Assembly (NCBI RefSeq): GCF_002836945.1
Contig: NZ_NIJM01000011.1
Span: forward strand, 1 to 64,000
Reading direction: 5' to 3'
Length of the DNA: 64,000 bases
From: Shewanella chilikensis
GTDB taxonomy: Bacteria > Pseudomonadota > Gammaproteobacteria > Enterobacterales > Shewanellaceae
A model generated the notes under the pieces. The model was not told the origin of the DNA and made no database searches. It was given only the letters and a program-made list of their open reading frames with translations. The position numbers and the translations under genes were made by a program. This document shows, in pieces, positions 17,345 through 28,359 of this stretch. Every line of letters starts with the position of its first letter. The first letter of the stretch is position 1.

Positions 17345-20044
17345 ATGACAGAACACTATTATCGTTATTGGGGTAAGGCACAAAAAGGTGTCGATCGCTC
17401 CGGAGATGAATACCATTTATTGGCTTATCACGCCTTGGATGTAGCTGCTTGTGGTTGGTGCCTGCTGTCAGAAAACTATGACTTTGGCAAACGCCTCGCA
17501 AAGCAGTTGCAAATATCTCAGCAACAGTTACAACGCTTGTTTGCTTTTTTACTTAGTATTCATGATCTCGGTAAATTTGCCCGGGCTTTTCAAAACCTGG
17601 CTCCCCATCTATCTGAACAGTTAACCGAGTCGTCATCCGATTACCTGTATACAGAGCGGCATGATTCCTTGGGCTTTTGGTTGGTCAAGGGGGCTGATGA
17701 TGTTATTGAGGCATTTGCCAATCAAGCCGAACTCTCGGCGCCAAAAGTAGCTATTAGCGCTACATTCAGCTGTTGGTTGCAGATAGTGATGGGTCACCAT
17801 GGTCAGCCACCGAAAGCGCGGCCTAAATCACTGCCGCAGTTTTTTAGCACAAATGATATTGCCGCCGCCGCTAGTTTTGTAAAAGAGATGCTGGCCTTTT
17901 GGCTTACTCCGGACGAGGTCGGGCTGCTGTTTGATAAGGGATTGCGCGCTCGGTTGCAGCAGTGTTCCTGGCAGTTGGCGGGCCTGGCCGTTTTGGCAGA
18001 CTGGCAGGGGTCAAATCAGCATTTCTTTCCTTATCAGAGTCGTGTTATCTCCCTGAGTGACTATTACCAACAGGCTCAAAAGCAGGCTGCTGAAGCAATA
18101 GCGCAGGCACAGTTAGTGTCCCTGGCTGCTAATCCATTCAATTCGATTCAGCAACTGTTCCCCTTTATTCAAACTCCCACTCCCTTGCAGCAATATGCTG
18201 TCGACCAAGCGCTCAGTGATTCCCCGCAGTTGTTCATTCTGGAAGATGTCACCGGAGCCGGTAAGACAGAGGCGGCACTCACCTTGGTACACAGAATGTT
18301 GGCTCAAGGTTTGGCATCTGGCTTGTATGTTGGTTTACCGACTATGGCGACTGCCAATGCCATGTATCAAAGGTTGGCGGCTTGCTATCAGGCGTTGTTT
18401 AATCCCGATAGTCGCCCTTCGCTGGTGCTGTCCCATGGGGCCCGTCACCTATCGAGCCTGTTTCGTCAATCGGTTATGTTACCGGAACAGCCCAAGGACC
18501 TCAGTTACCAAAATCAGGAACTCTCGGCCTCGGCCTATTGTAACCAGTGGTTGGCCGATAGCCGTAAGAAGGCCTTGCTGGCCAATGTAGGGGTGGGCAC
18601 GCTGGACCAAGCATTGATGAGTGTCTTACCCGCCCGTCATCAATCACTGCGTTTACTGGGGCTGTCCGGCAAGGTGTTGTTGGTGGATGAAGTCCATGCT
18701 TACGATGCCTATATGCAAACCTTGCTGGCAAGACTCCTAAAACTGCATGCCAGCCAGGGGGGCAGCGCAATCTTATTATCGGCAACCTTGCCCCAGGCGA
18801 TGAAAACCACCTTGCTCAAGGCTTATGCCGAAGGTTTGGCGCAACCGTCTCCGGAGTTAACGTGCAATGACTATCCTCTGGCAACCCAGTTTCCAGCCGT
18901 TTCCTGCCATGAATACCCCTTGGCTACTCGTGCCCAAGTGTGCCGCACCGTGAATGTTTCCAGGTTGGCAGATGAGCAGCAAGCGCTGGCATTGATAAAA
19001 CAAAGTTGTGCCAGGCAAGAGTGTGTCTGCTGGGTGCGTAATACCGTAGATGAAGCCCGCGCGGCTTATGAAATGTTGCACAACTGCGGCTTTGACGCGG
19101 AACGGCTGACTTTATTTCATAGTCGCTTTGCCATGGTGGACAGGCAAAGGATTGAACAGCAAGTACTCGGCGCCTTTGGCAAGGAAAGCAATGCGGCGAC
19201 TCGAGCCGGACGAGTGTTAATTGCCACTCAGGTGGTTGAACAGAGCCTGGATCTGGATTTTGATCTGATGATTTCCGACCTGGCTCCAATCGATTTAATG
19301 CTGCAGCGAGCCGGGCGCTTACATCGGCATCGTCGCCTTACCAATGGCGATCCCATTACAGATGACTCTGCCGATCGGCGTGGTACACCTTGTCTCTACG
19401 TGGTTAGCCCGGAACCGACTCTGGATGCCGAAGCGGATTGGCTGCCCAAACGCAGCGGTAGTCGCGCCGTATACCAAGATTTGGCGTTGTTGTGGCGCTC
19501 AGCTTATTTGCTGTTTGGCAAACCGGCTTATCGCATGCCTGAAGATGCCCGCGACTTGATTGAGACCGCCTATGACATGGATACCCCTCTCGATGCTCCA
19601 GAAGCCTTACTCGACAGTAGTTATCAAGCCTTGGGGGAGCATAAGGCTGCCATCAGCATTGCCAATGCCAACCTGCTGAACATAGAGCAAGGGTACAGTC
19701 AGTCGAGTAACGAGACAGGTTGGGGGGAAGAGCTCAATGTGCCCACCCGCCTCAGCGATAAGACCCTATCAGTGGTATTAGTGGGCAAAGATGAACAGGG
19801 CCAATGGCAACCCTATGCCCAAGAGCATGAATTTGCTTGGGACCTTAGTCAATTAACCCTGAGAGAAAAGCAATGGGTCGAAGCCGATGCGGCCCTCTCG
19901 GCCGATATTAAGGCGCAACTGCAAGCCCTGCAGGCCGTAACCCCTGCCTTGAAGTGGCATCAGTTGTTCCCGCTGACTCAGCAGTGGCAAACATTTTACT
20001 CCGCCAAGCTGGGCTGGGTGGGGCAACAAGGAGAAGCGATATGA
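17345..20044 (+). CDS. cas3: Cas3 helicase-nuclease, type I-E
   Basis: An 899-residue protein recruited by Cascade to unwind and degrade target DNA. N-terminal HD nuclease: His29, HD pair His73-Asp74 in SIHDLGKFARAF, HH at 151-152 and LADW (Asp219). Superfamily 2 helicase: Walker A TGAGKT (303-308), DEVH (448-451), SAT (479-481), and the C-terminal motif VI QRAGRLHRH. All catalytic motifs are intact and the length is close to the 888 of E. coli. First gene of the cas operon; its stop overlaps the cse1 start by 4 bp. Confidence 0.97.
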   Translation: MTEHYYRYWGKAQKGVDRSGDEYHLLAYHALDVAACGWCLLSENYDFGKRLAKQLQISQQQLQRLFAFLLSIHDLGKFARAFQNLAPHLSEQLTESSSDYLYTERHDSLGFWLVKGADDVIEAFANQAELSAPKVAISATFSCWLQIVMGHHGQPPKARPKSLPQFFSTNDIAAAASFVKEMLAFWLTPDEVGLLFDKGLRARLQQCSWQLAGLAVLADWQGSNQHFFPYQSRVISLSDYYQQAQKQAAEAIAQAQLVSLAANPFNSIQQLFPFIQTPTPLQQYAVDQALSDSPQLFILEDVTGAGKTEAALTLVHRMLAQGLASGLYVGLPTMATANAMYQRLAACYQALFNPDSRPSLVLSHGARHLSSLFRQSVMLPEQPKDLSYQNQELSASAYCNQWLADSRKKALLANVGVGTLDQALMSVLPARHQSLRLLGLSGKVLLVDEVHAYDAYMQTLLARLLKLHASQGGSAILLSATLPQAMKTTLLKAYAEGLAQPSPELTCNDYPLATQFPAVSCHEYPLATRAQVCRTVNVSRLADEQQALALIKQSCARQECVCWVRNTVDEARAAYEMLHNCGFDAERLTLFHSRFAMVDRQRIEQQVLGAFGKESNAATRAGRVLIATQVVEQSLDLDFDLMISDLAPIDLMLQRAGRLHRHRRLTNGDPITDDSADRRGTPCLYVVSPEPTLDAEADWLPKRSGSRAVYQDLALLWRSAYLLFGKPAYRMPEDARDLIETAYDMDTPLDAPEALLDSSYQALGEHKAAISIANANLLNIEQGYSQSSNETGWGEELNVPTRLSDKTLSVVLVGKDEQGQWQPYAQEHEFAWDLSQLTLREKQWVEADAALSADIKAQLQALQAVTPALKWHQLFPLTQQWQTFYSAKLGWVGQQGEAI

Positions 20045-21627
20045 ATCTAATCAATGACGCTTGGATCCCGGCGATTCGGGCCGATGGTTCAACCTGCCAA
20101 ATTGCACCTTGGCAGCTAGCCGAAACGGACAACCCCGTGGTGGAACTCGCCGCAGTGCGGCCAGATTTTCAAGGCGCACTCTATCAATTCTTGATTGGCT
20201 TGCTGCAGACAGTTGTGGCCCCGCAAGATGCGGAAGACTGGAGCGATAGGTATGAAGATGCGCCGGATGCTGAGCAGTTAAAGGCTCGTTTTAGTCAGTT
20301 GGCGCCTGCGTTTGAGCTTTTCAGTGAAACAGCTCAAGCGGCCTTCTTGCAGGACTTGGGTCTGGCAGAAGGCGAAGCGAAGGAGATTGCCGGGCTGTTA
20401 ATCGAGGCGCCGGGCGGTAAAACCATTAAAGACAATCTCGATTTCTTTATTAAAGGCGGCCTAATCAAGCAGCTTTGTCCTGCCTGTGCGGCCCAGGCAT
20501 TGTTTACCCTGCAAACCAATGCCCCTTCCGGCGGGGTTGGTCATAGGGTTGGGTTGCGGGGCGGCGGGCCATTGACCACGCTGCTGCGTCCGGTTGGGCC
20601 ATCGAGTCTGTGGCAAAAGCTATGGTTGAATGTGCTGGATACTTCAACCGGGTTTAAGCCGCCGCTTGAGCCGTTATCCGCCGATATTTTCCCTTGGTTG
20701 GGGCCAACCCGGCTTTCGGACAAGGGCGGCACGGCGACTTTTCCGCAGGACGTGCACGCCTTGCAAATGTATTGGGGCATGCCGCGTCGTATTCGCCTGC
20801 GACCAACCGAGATGGCCTGCCAGTGCGATCTTTGTGGCCAGAATAGCCAGATTGGTGTCACTCAGTTTATCACCCGTAACTATGGGGTGAACTATGATGG
20901 AGCCTGGAGGCATCCATTGACGCCCTATCGAGTCGACCCCAAGAGGGAAAAAATTCCCTTGTCATTAAAGGGGCAAAAAGGGGGCCTGGGTTATCGCCAC
21001 TGGCTGGGGCTGACGCTGGCCGACAGCGACAACGGCGACCAGGCGGCCAAAGTGGTGCAGGACTTCTATGAACACAAAACCTATGCTCTGAGTAGCAAGC
21101 AGCAACTGCAACTGTGGTGCTTTGGCTATGATATGGACAACATGAAAGCCCGCTGTTGGTACGAACAGACGATGCCGGTATTGCAGTTGGCGAGCGAGCA
21201 CACCACTCAGATGCAGGAGTTGGTGCAATACCTGGTCAATGCTGCCCGCGAATCTGCCAAGCTGTTACGTCATCATGTTAAGCAAGCCTGGTATCGGCGT
21301 CCCCAGGATGTATCCGGTGACATTAGCTTTATCGATGCCGAGTTTTATCACAGCACATCTACTCACTTTTACAACTTGTTGAATGATTGCCTCGTTGCGG
21401 TTCAGGGGCAAAGTCTTCAACGCTCCGAGATTTTTCATGTCTGGCATCAACAGCTGCAGCGCACGCTGGCAAGGGTGTTTGATCAATTTACCTTGAATGC
21501 CACCCCGGAAGATCTCGACCTGAAACGGGTTATGCAGGCGAGGGCATCCCTCTTTAAAAGTTTTAATACCAATAAGCAAATTAAAGTCATTAAACCGAGC
21601 AAATCCACAACCAAGGAGGCCGTCTGA
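20041..21627 (+). CDS. cse1: Cse1 (CasA/Cas8e), large subunit of type I-E Cascade
   Basis: A 528-residue subunit that recognises the PAM and recruits Cas3. The start MNLINDAWIPAIRADG at 20041 is chosen: it overlaps the cas3 stop as ATGA and matches the family start. The zinc site is present as Cys146/Cys149 (LCPACA) and Cys262/Cys265 (CDLC). A glycine-framed stretch at about 125-140 (GGKTIKDNLDFFIKGG) corresponds to the loop that contacts the crRNA end and PAM duplex. Confidence 0.95.
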   Translation: MNLINDAWIPAIRADGSTCQIAPWQLAETDNPVVELAAVRPDFQGALYQFLIGLLQTVVAPQDAEDWSDRYEDAPDAEQLKARFSQLAPAFELFSETAQAAFLQDLGLAEGEAKEIAGLLIEAPGGKTIKDNLDFFIKGGLIKQLCPACAAQALFTLQTNAPSGGVGHRVGLRGGGPLTTLLRPVGPSSLWQKLWLNVLDTSTGFKPPLEPLSADIFPWLGPTRLSDKGGTATFPQDVHALQMYWGMPRRIRLRPTEMACQCDLCGQNSQIGVTQFITRNYGVNYDGAWRHPLTPYRVDPKREKIPLSLKGQKGGLGYRHWLGLTLADSDNGDQAAKVVQDFYEHKTYALSSKQQLQLWCFGYDMDNMKARCWYEQTMPVLQLASEHTTQMQELVQYLVNAARESAKLLRHHVKQAWYRRPQDVSGDISFIDAEFYHSTSTHFYNLLNDCLVAVQGQSLQRSEIFHVWHQQLQRTLARVFDQFTLNATPEDLDLKRVMQARASLFKSFNTNKQIKVIKPSKSTTKEAV

Positions 21628-22154
21628 TGAGCGAAAACTATGGGTTGCAGGAACATGGGTTACAAGGAGCGGATGGCACGGCGCTTAGGCGCTGGCATAC
21701 CTCTCTCGATGAACAACGTGGCATGCGGGCGCAATTGCGCCGAGTCGATAAACCGGAAGAAGTGTTGATGACAGAGGCTTTCGCCCACTTTTTGCAACGA
21801 GTACCGGCCTCCTGGCGTACTGAGCAACAGCTGATGGCGAGTGCTCTGGTTGCTGCCATTCTGCCCTGGGTTAAAACAGATGACGTTGGCCGCAGTTTTG
21901 CCAGCCAACTGAAAGGCCACGAAGAACGCCCGCTTATGAGTGAAATGCGCTTCAAACAGTTGCTGAAAAGCCGTACTCCCGAGGAGTTTTATCGGCGCTT
22001 GCTGCGCGCTGTTCGTCTGCTCGATGGCAAGGTGAATTTATTGTCGCTGACAGCGGATATTTTGCAGTGGTATCGGGAGTTTTATCAGGGGCCTGAACGT
22101 AACCCGGTTAATCGTCTGGCCGTTAAATGGGCGCGGGATTATTACGCCGCTTAA
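21627..22154 (+). CDS. cse2: Cse2 (CasB), small subunit of type I-E Cascade
   Basis: A 175-residue, mostly helical, Arg-rich protein of usual Cse2 length. Landmarks are LRRWHTSLDEQRGMRAQLRR near the start and RFKQLLKSRTPEEFYRRLLRAVRLL, which lead to the conserved helices that hold the displaced strand. The start overlaps the cse1 stop by one base, so translation is coupled. Confidence 0.94.
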   Translation: MSENYGLQEHGLQGADGTALRRWHTSLDEQRGMRAQLRRVDKPEEVLMTEAFAHFLQRVPASWRTEQQLMASALVAAILPWVKTDDVGRSFASQLKGHEERPLMSEMRFKQLLKSRTPEEFYRRLLRAVRLLDGKVNLLSLTADILQWYREFYQGPERNPVNRLAVKWARDYYAA

Positions 22155-22189
22155 CCTTCAATTTTATGGTGAATTTTAAGGAAAAAATG

Positions 22190-23269
22190 ATGAGTCGTTT
22201 TATTCAGGTACATATGTTGACCAGCTATCCACCCGCTAACTTAAATCGTGATGACCAAGGCAGACCCAAGACCGCCAAAATGGGTGGGATCGAGCGTTTA
22301 CGAGTGTCGTCCCAGAGTTTGAAGCGCCACTGGCGTACCTCAGAGTTATTCCAGAGTGCCCTGGCGGGGCATCTTGGGGTTCGCACCAAAATGCTGGGCG
22401 CCAAGGTTTTTGATAAGTTGCTGGCTGCTGGCGTGAAAGAAAAAAGTGCTATCGAATGGAGCTGCGCTATTGCCGAAGTGTTTGGCAAATTGAAAAAGGC
22501 CAATAAAGACAAGCCATTGATAGAACTGGAAATTGAACAGCTGGTGCATGTCAGCGGTGACGAGTTGGCAGCGATAGATGCCTTGGTGGAAACTTTGATT
22601 GCCGAGCAACGTGCGCCGCTCAAAGAAGAACTGGCATTGCTGCGTCATAATACCAGTGCTGTGGATATCGCTATGTTTGGCCGCATGTTGGCGTCTAAAC
22701 CCGAGTTTAATATTGAAGCCGCTTGTCAGGTGGCCCATGCCTTAAGCGTTCACCCTGTGGTGATTGAAGATGATTACTTCACCGCGGTGGACGACCTCAA
22801 CGATGGCCGCGAAGATTCGGGTTCATCCCATATAGGTGAAACCGGTTTTGCCGCTGGATTGTTTTACAGCTATATCTGCATTAATCGTGAACAGCTGGCC
22901 GACAACCTTGGCGGTGATGCTGCGCTTGCTGATAAGGCGGTGGCGGCATTGATAGAAGCTGCCGTAAAAGTGGCTCCTTCCGGTAAACAAAACAGCTTTG
23001 CCCAGCAGAGCTACGCCAGCTATGTGTTAACCGAAATCGGCGAGCAGCAGCCGAGATCTTTAGCCAGTGCCTTTCTCAAGCCCATAGAGATAAGGGGGTG
23101 GAAAGATGCTGACTATCTCGAAGAGGCCACTTCACGCATTCAAACCCAATATCAACTGTTTGACAAAGCCTATGGAGCGTGTGCCGCCAAGCGCTACGAG
23201 CTGAATGTGAATGCCGAACAGGGCACATTCGCCGAGTTGCTCGCATTTGTTGCCGGGGCAGATAAGTAA
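22190..23269 (+). CDS. cas7: Cas7e (Cse4/CasC), Cascade backbone subunit
   Basis: A 359-residue RRM-fold protein, six copies of which line the crRNA. The start MSRFIQVHMLTSYPPANLNRDD matches the family; the ATG at 22190 is 8 nt after TAAGGA, while the one directly before (22187) is also possible. Further signatures are RLRVSSQSLKRHWR and DSGSSHIGETGFAAGLFYSY. Separated by 35 bp from cse2, the only sizeable gap between Cascade genes. Confidence 0.95.
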   Translation: MSRFIQVHMLTSYPPANLNRDDQGRPKTAKMGGIERLRVSSQSLKRHWRTSELFQSALAGHLGVRTKMLGAKVFDKLLAAGVKEKSAIEWSCAIAEVFGKLKKANKDKPLIELEIEQLVHVSGDELAAIDALVETLIAEQRAPLKEELALLRHNTSAVDIAMFGRMLASKPEFNIEAACQVAHALSVHPVVIEDDYFTAVDDLNDGREDSGSSHIGETGFAAGLFYSYICINREQLADNLGGDAALADKAVAALIEAAVKVAPSGKQNSFAQQSYASYVLTEIGEQQPRSLASAFLKPIEIRGWKDADYLEEATSRIQTQYQLFDKAYGACAAKRYELNVNAEQGTFAELLAFVAGADK

Positions 23270-23279
23270 CGGAGGCGGC

Positions 23280-24011
23280 ATGGAATATTTAGTCATGCGC
23301 CTCTATGGGCCAATGGCCAGTTGGGGGGATATTGCCATCGGCGAATCCCGTCACAGCCACTATGGCCCAACCAAGGCGGCAATAATGGGGTTGGTGGCTG
23401 CAACATTGGGGCTCAAGCGGGAGCAGGAAGCGCAACACTTAGCCCTGAATCGTGGTTACCAACTGGCGACAGAGGTGCAGGCTGGTCAGCTGTTGCGGGA
23501 TTATCATACAGTGCAGGCACCGGATAAGGTGGGGAAGTTTCAATATCGAACCCGCCGCGACGAGTTAATCTTGGGGAGAGACAGGCTGGGCACAGTGCTT
23601 TCAACAAGGGAATATCGTACCGATGCCTGTGCGTTAGTGGCACTCAAAGCTAATGACAATGCACCCTATAGCCTGCAACAACTGATGGATGCCATTACTC
23701 GGCCGGTATTTGTGCCTTATCTTGGGCGTAAAGCCTGTGTGCTTGCGGCGCCTATGGAGCCTCAGCTCATTCAAGCAAAGGGTTTTGCCGACGCATTTCG
23801 TCAGTATCAGCCCCTGGTTGCATTGAATTTGCCTCGTGACACTCACGCTAGAGATTACTTTTGGGAAGGTAAGCTGCAGGACTATGCCGCCGAGGGCGAC
23901 TGGGAGTCTCAAGTGATGCAATTGGTATTGCACGATCAGTTGCGCTGTCGTCAACGCTGGCAGTTTGAACCGCGCTGCGTGTATCACCTACATCTATCGG
24001 AGGAGAGCTGA
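23280..24011 (+). CDS. cas5: Cas5e (CasD), Cascade 5'-handle subunit
   Basis: A 243-residue subunit that caps the 5' handle of the crRNA. The start MEYLVMRLYGPMASWGDIAIGE is the Cas5e signature, followed by RHSHYGPTKAAIMGL and YHTVQAPDKV. ATG at 23280 has GGAGG a few bases upstream; longer in-frame extensions would run into cas7. The stop overlaps cas6e by 1 bp. Confidence 0.95.
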   Translation: MEYLVMRLYGPMASWGDIAIGESRHSHYGPTKAAIMGLVAATLGLKREQEAQHLALNRGYQLATEVQAGQLLRDYHTVQAPDKVGKFQYRTRRDELILGRDRLGTVLSTREYRTDACALVALKANDNAPYSLQQLMDAITRPVFVPYLGRKACVLAAPMEPQLIQAKGFADAFRQYQPLVALNLPRDTHARDYFWEGKLQDYAAEGDWESQVMQLVLHDQLRCRQRWQFEPRCVYHLHLSEES

Positions 24012-24892
24012 TGTTCTTATCTAAAGTGACTTTCCGTCCGGATATTTTACACAATTCGCAGTTGGTGAAGGTATTGGCTGGCAACAGCTATGGTTATCAC
24101 CAGTTGCTTTGGGATCTCTTTGAGCAATCCCAACGGGATTTTCTGTATCGGACGGAACTCGCCAAGCAGCAAAATAGCCCAGATATGGCGTTGGAAGATG
24201 GGCCGCTGTTTTTTATCCTGTCGCAAACCCAACCTAAACTGGACTCACCACTCTTTTCAGTGGTGAGCAAACCCTTTGCACCTACTTTGGTAGAGGGCAC
24301 GCGCTTGGCTTTTCGGCTGCGGGCCAATCCCGTGGTGACCAAAAAAGGCAAACGGCACGACTTGGTGATGGATGAGCAAATTGCTTTTTATCAGCGTATC
24401 GCCAAGGAACTGGGCTTAACACCTGCGGCGAGTAAAGGGGCGTTGTTGCAACAGCTAAAACCAGCAGCCATACGACCACAGTTAAATGATTGGCTCTTGA
24501 GCTATTTGAGCCAAACTCGTTACTTTGCCGCAGTGAGAGGTTTGGCCTGCGAGTCGTTGCTGACGCTGGCGCTGCAAGAGGCTGTCTCAGTCCGTCTGCA
24601 GCATTGGCTTACGGATAATCCGTCCCGCCAAGGCATTATGTCGCTGGTGTCCTACCCGGTGGAAGATGAACAAAGCGATGAGCTGGTTGAAGCTAGCCAG
24701 TTTCAATGGCAAGCCTATCAGGCGCATCCTATTCCGGAAAAAGGTAAGCAAGCGCAATTTCGCAGTGTTGATCTGCAAGGCGAGTTAATTGTGCACGAGC
24801 CACAACAATTCTTGCAATTGCTGGCGCAAGGCATAGGCCCCGCCAAGGGCTTTGGATGTGGGCTTATGTTAATTAAACCTGTCATCTCATAA
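24011..24892 (+). CDS. cas6e: Cas6e (CasE) crRNA endonuclease with central insertion
   Basis: A 293-residue ribonuclease that cuts the repeat hairpin and stays bound to it. MFLSKVTF, the active-site region NSYGYHQLLWDLF with His30, LAFRLRANPVV and the Gly-rich C-terminal GIGPAKGFGCGL (274-284) are all as in E. coli CasE. The protein is much longer than the 199 residues of E. coli: between about residues 138 and 237 lies a mostly helical stretch (including WLLSYLSQTRYFAAVRGLA) without counterpart there. Larger members of the family exist, so this may be a subgroup trait. Confidence 0.93.
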   Translation: MFLSKVTFRPDILHNSQLVKVLAGNSYGYHQLLWDLFEQSQRDFLYRTELAKQQNSPDMALEDGPLFFILSQTQPKLDSPLFSVVSKPFAPTLVEGTRLAFRLRANPVVTKKGKRHDLVMDEQIAFYQRIAKELGLTPAASKGALLQQLKPAAIRPQLNDWLLSYLSQTRYFAAVRGLACESLLTLALQEAVSVRLQHWLTDNPSRQGIMSLVSYPVEDEQSDELVEASQFQWQAYQAHPIPEKGKQAQFRSVDLQGELIVHEPQQFLQLLAQGIGPAKGFGCGLMLIKPVIS

Positions 24893-24911
24893 CTCATAAC
24901 AAGGAGACGTT

Positions 24912-26122
<1,211 letters not shown>

Positions 26123-26220
26123 CAAAATATTGCTCTTTAACAACTTGGAATAATAGCCTAAAAAGTTGGTGAATATTTTTAAGTGAAAAATCGCTTAAAA
26201 AACAATAGTATTTACCAAGA
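26123..26220 (+). promoter_or_regulatory. CRISPR leader
   Basis: A 98-bp, strongly AT-rich stretch between the cas2 stop and the first repeat, with A and T runs. In type I-E it should hold the array promoter and the sites that direct Cas1-Cas2 to the first repeat. I looked for the IHF consensus WATCAA-N4-TTR and found only imperfect matches (near AACAATAGTATT, 26198-26212). Confidence 0.8.
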
Positions 26221-28264
26221 GAGTTCCCCGCACCCACGGGGATAAACCGCGCTCCAGTGCTAGAATTAAACCAGTAAATATGAGTTCCCCGCACCCACGG
26301 GGATAAACCGCCCGCTTGTGTGGCCTGTACTGGTTCCCAGCCGAGTTCCCCGCACCCACGGGGATAAACCGGAGGCCAATTATGGCTGATATTTTTGCTG
26401 CTGGAGTTCCCCGCACCCACGGGGATAAACCGCCGATACGGCCGCGGATAAACACCACGCGATCGAGTTCCCCGCACCCACGGGGATAAACCGGAGAAAC
26501 AAATGTCCATTTCAATATTGCAGGTGAGTTCCCCGCACCCACGGGGATAAACCGCGAGAGAGTCTGCTGCGGTTTGGTGAAATCAGGAGTTCCCCGCACC
26601 CACGGGGATAAACCGTTCGCGGGCTTTTTTGTGCCGCCTAAAATAAAGAGTTCCCCGCACCCACGGGGATAAACCGGCGACAATTCGAGGCAGAGCGCAA
26701 CGCTTTGAGAGTTCCCCGCACCCACGGGGATAAACCGCACCAGGCCATTGATGACGGCGCCCAGATAGAGAGTTCCCCGCACCCACGGGGATAAACCGGC
26801 TCGTGACCTGGTCTCTATCAGCTACATAGTGAGTTCCCCGCACCCACGGGGATAAACCGCCATGGTCGATGAGTTTGGCGACCAAGTGCAGGAGTTCCCC
26901 GCACCCACGGGGATAAACCGGCCATGGTTCAGGTCGAAATTGACCGTGTTGCGAGTTCCCCGCACCCACGGGGATAAACCGGCTGAAAACGTAGCTCACC
27001 GCAAGGCTGTAAACGAGTTCCCCGCACCCACGGGGATAAACCGTTCGGTGTGTTGTTTCAGCCCGTACCTATCCGCGAGTTCCCCGCACCCACGGGGATA
27101 AACCGGCTCCAGGCTATGGCCGTTTTCAGCTTGAATTGAGTTCCCCGCACCCACGGGGATAAACCGGTCTTCTGCTGTCGGCTTATCAGGCAGACGGAGA
27201 GTTCCCCGCACCCACGGGGATAAACCGTATTGCATAGGCAACCCAGTGATTAAGTGGATGAGTTCCCCGCACCCACGGGGATAAACCGGTGACATCATGG
27301 CGGAGCATCGCCGCAACGTGGAGTTCCCCGCACCCACGGGGATAAACCGGGTGCCGGCAAGATGTTCCGGCCGCTTGATATGAGTTCCCCGCACCCACGG
27401 GGATAAACCGGCTTTATCGAACATACCTGCCCCTTATTTTTTGAGTTCCCCGCACCCACGGGGATAAACCGCTGCTGCTATCGAATCAGGTTACGATGCG
27501 GGTGAGTTCCCCGCACCCACGGGGATAAACCGCGCAAACAAAGTTGCAACAATGCCAGCTGCATGAGTTCCCCGCACCCACGGGGATAAACCGCTGAAAC
27601 AGGATGTAGTAAATCCATATCAACAGAGTTCCCCGCACCCACGGGGATAAACCGGATGTATTTATACAGCAATAGCCGTTGTTAGAGAGTTCCCCGCACC
27701 CACGGGGATAAACCGCCGAATTGCTGGCAGTCGCCGCGGCTGAGACCGAGTTCCCCGCACCCACGGGGATAAACCCTTTAGATCTTTTATCTAAATCTAG
27801 ATGTCCTAGAGTTCCCCGCACCCACGGGGATAAACCGCCTGTTTATTTTTCGGAACATCGAATGAAGATGAGTTCCCCGCACCCACGGGGATAAACCGCC
27901 TCGCGTCATACGCCAATGTGGACGTGACGAGAGTTCCCCGCACCCACGGGGATAAACCGCGTAATTGGGGGTGATAAGTGGCCGGATTAATGAGTTCCCC
28001 GCACCCACGGGGATAAACCGTACCACGAAGATGGCCGCTTCAACGAGCTACCGAGTTCCCCGCACCCACGGGGATAAACCTCCGGGAATAGCGCCCTGCT
28101 TGGCATAGGTTGAGAGTTCCCCGCACCCACGGGGATAAACCGATGCTTGACGATCTTCTGACGCCGTTCGGAGAGAGTTCCCCGCACCCACGGGGATAAA
28201 CCGTAACGGGTTCATTACAGTTGCTAGCTATAGTCGAGTTCCCCGCATCCACGGGGATAAAGTG
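26221..28264 (+). CRISPR. Type I-E CRISPR array, 34 repeats and 33 spacers
   Basis: The 29-bp repeat begins GAGTTCCCCGCACCC and ends ACGGGGATAAACCG; it differs from the E. coli type I-E repeat only in the loop region. Repeats start every 61 bp from 26221, with spacers of 32 bp except numbers 13 and 14, which are 33 bp (repeats at 26953, 27015, 27077). Repeats are identical apart from repeat 26 (27748) ending in C, repeat 31 (28053) ending in T, and the last (28236) with C to T at position 13 and a GTG end, as expected for the leader-distal terminal repeat. No spacer occurs twice. The leader-side end faces cas2, so the array is read on the plus strand. Confidence 0.98.
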
Positions 28265-28359
28265 TATTTCTTTACTGTACAACCCCAGCAAAATCCGAAC
28301 GTCCTGCATTTGTGGGGCTGAAGAGGTCGAAACTGAGGTGATCTAAATAGCGGCCCGGC

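Noticed and set aside
26123..26220. IHF site in the CRISPR leader
   Set aside because: Only imperfect matches to WATCAA-N4-TTR were found; not good enough to annotate.
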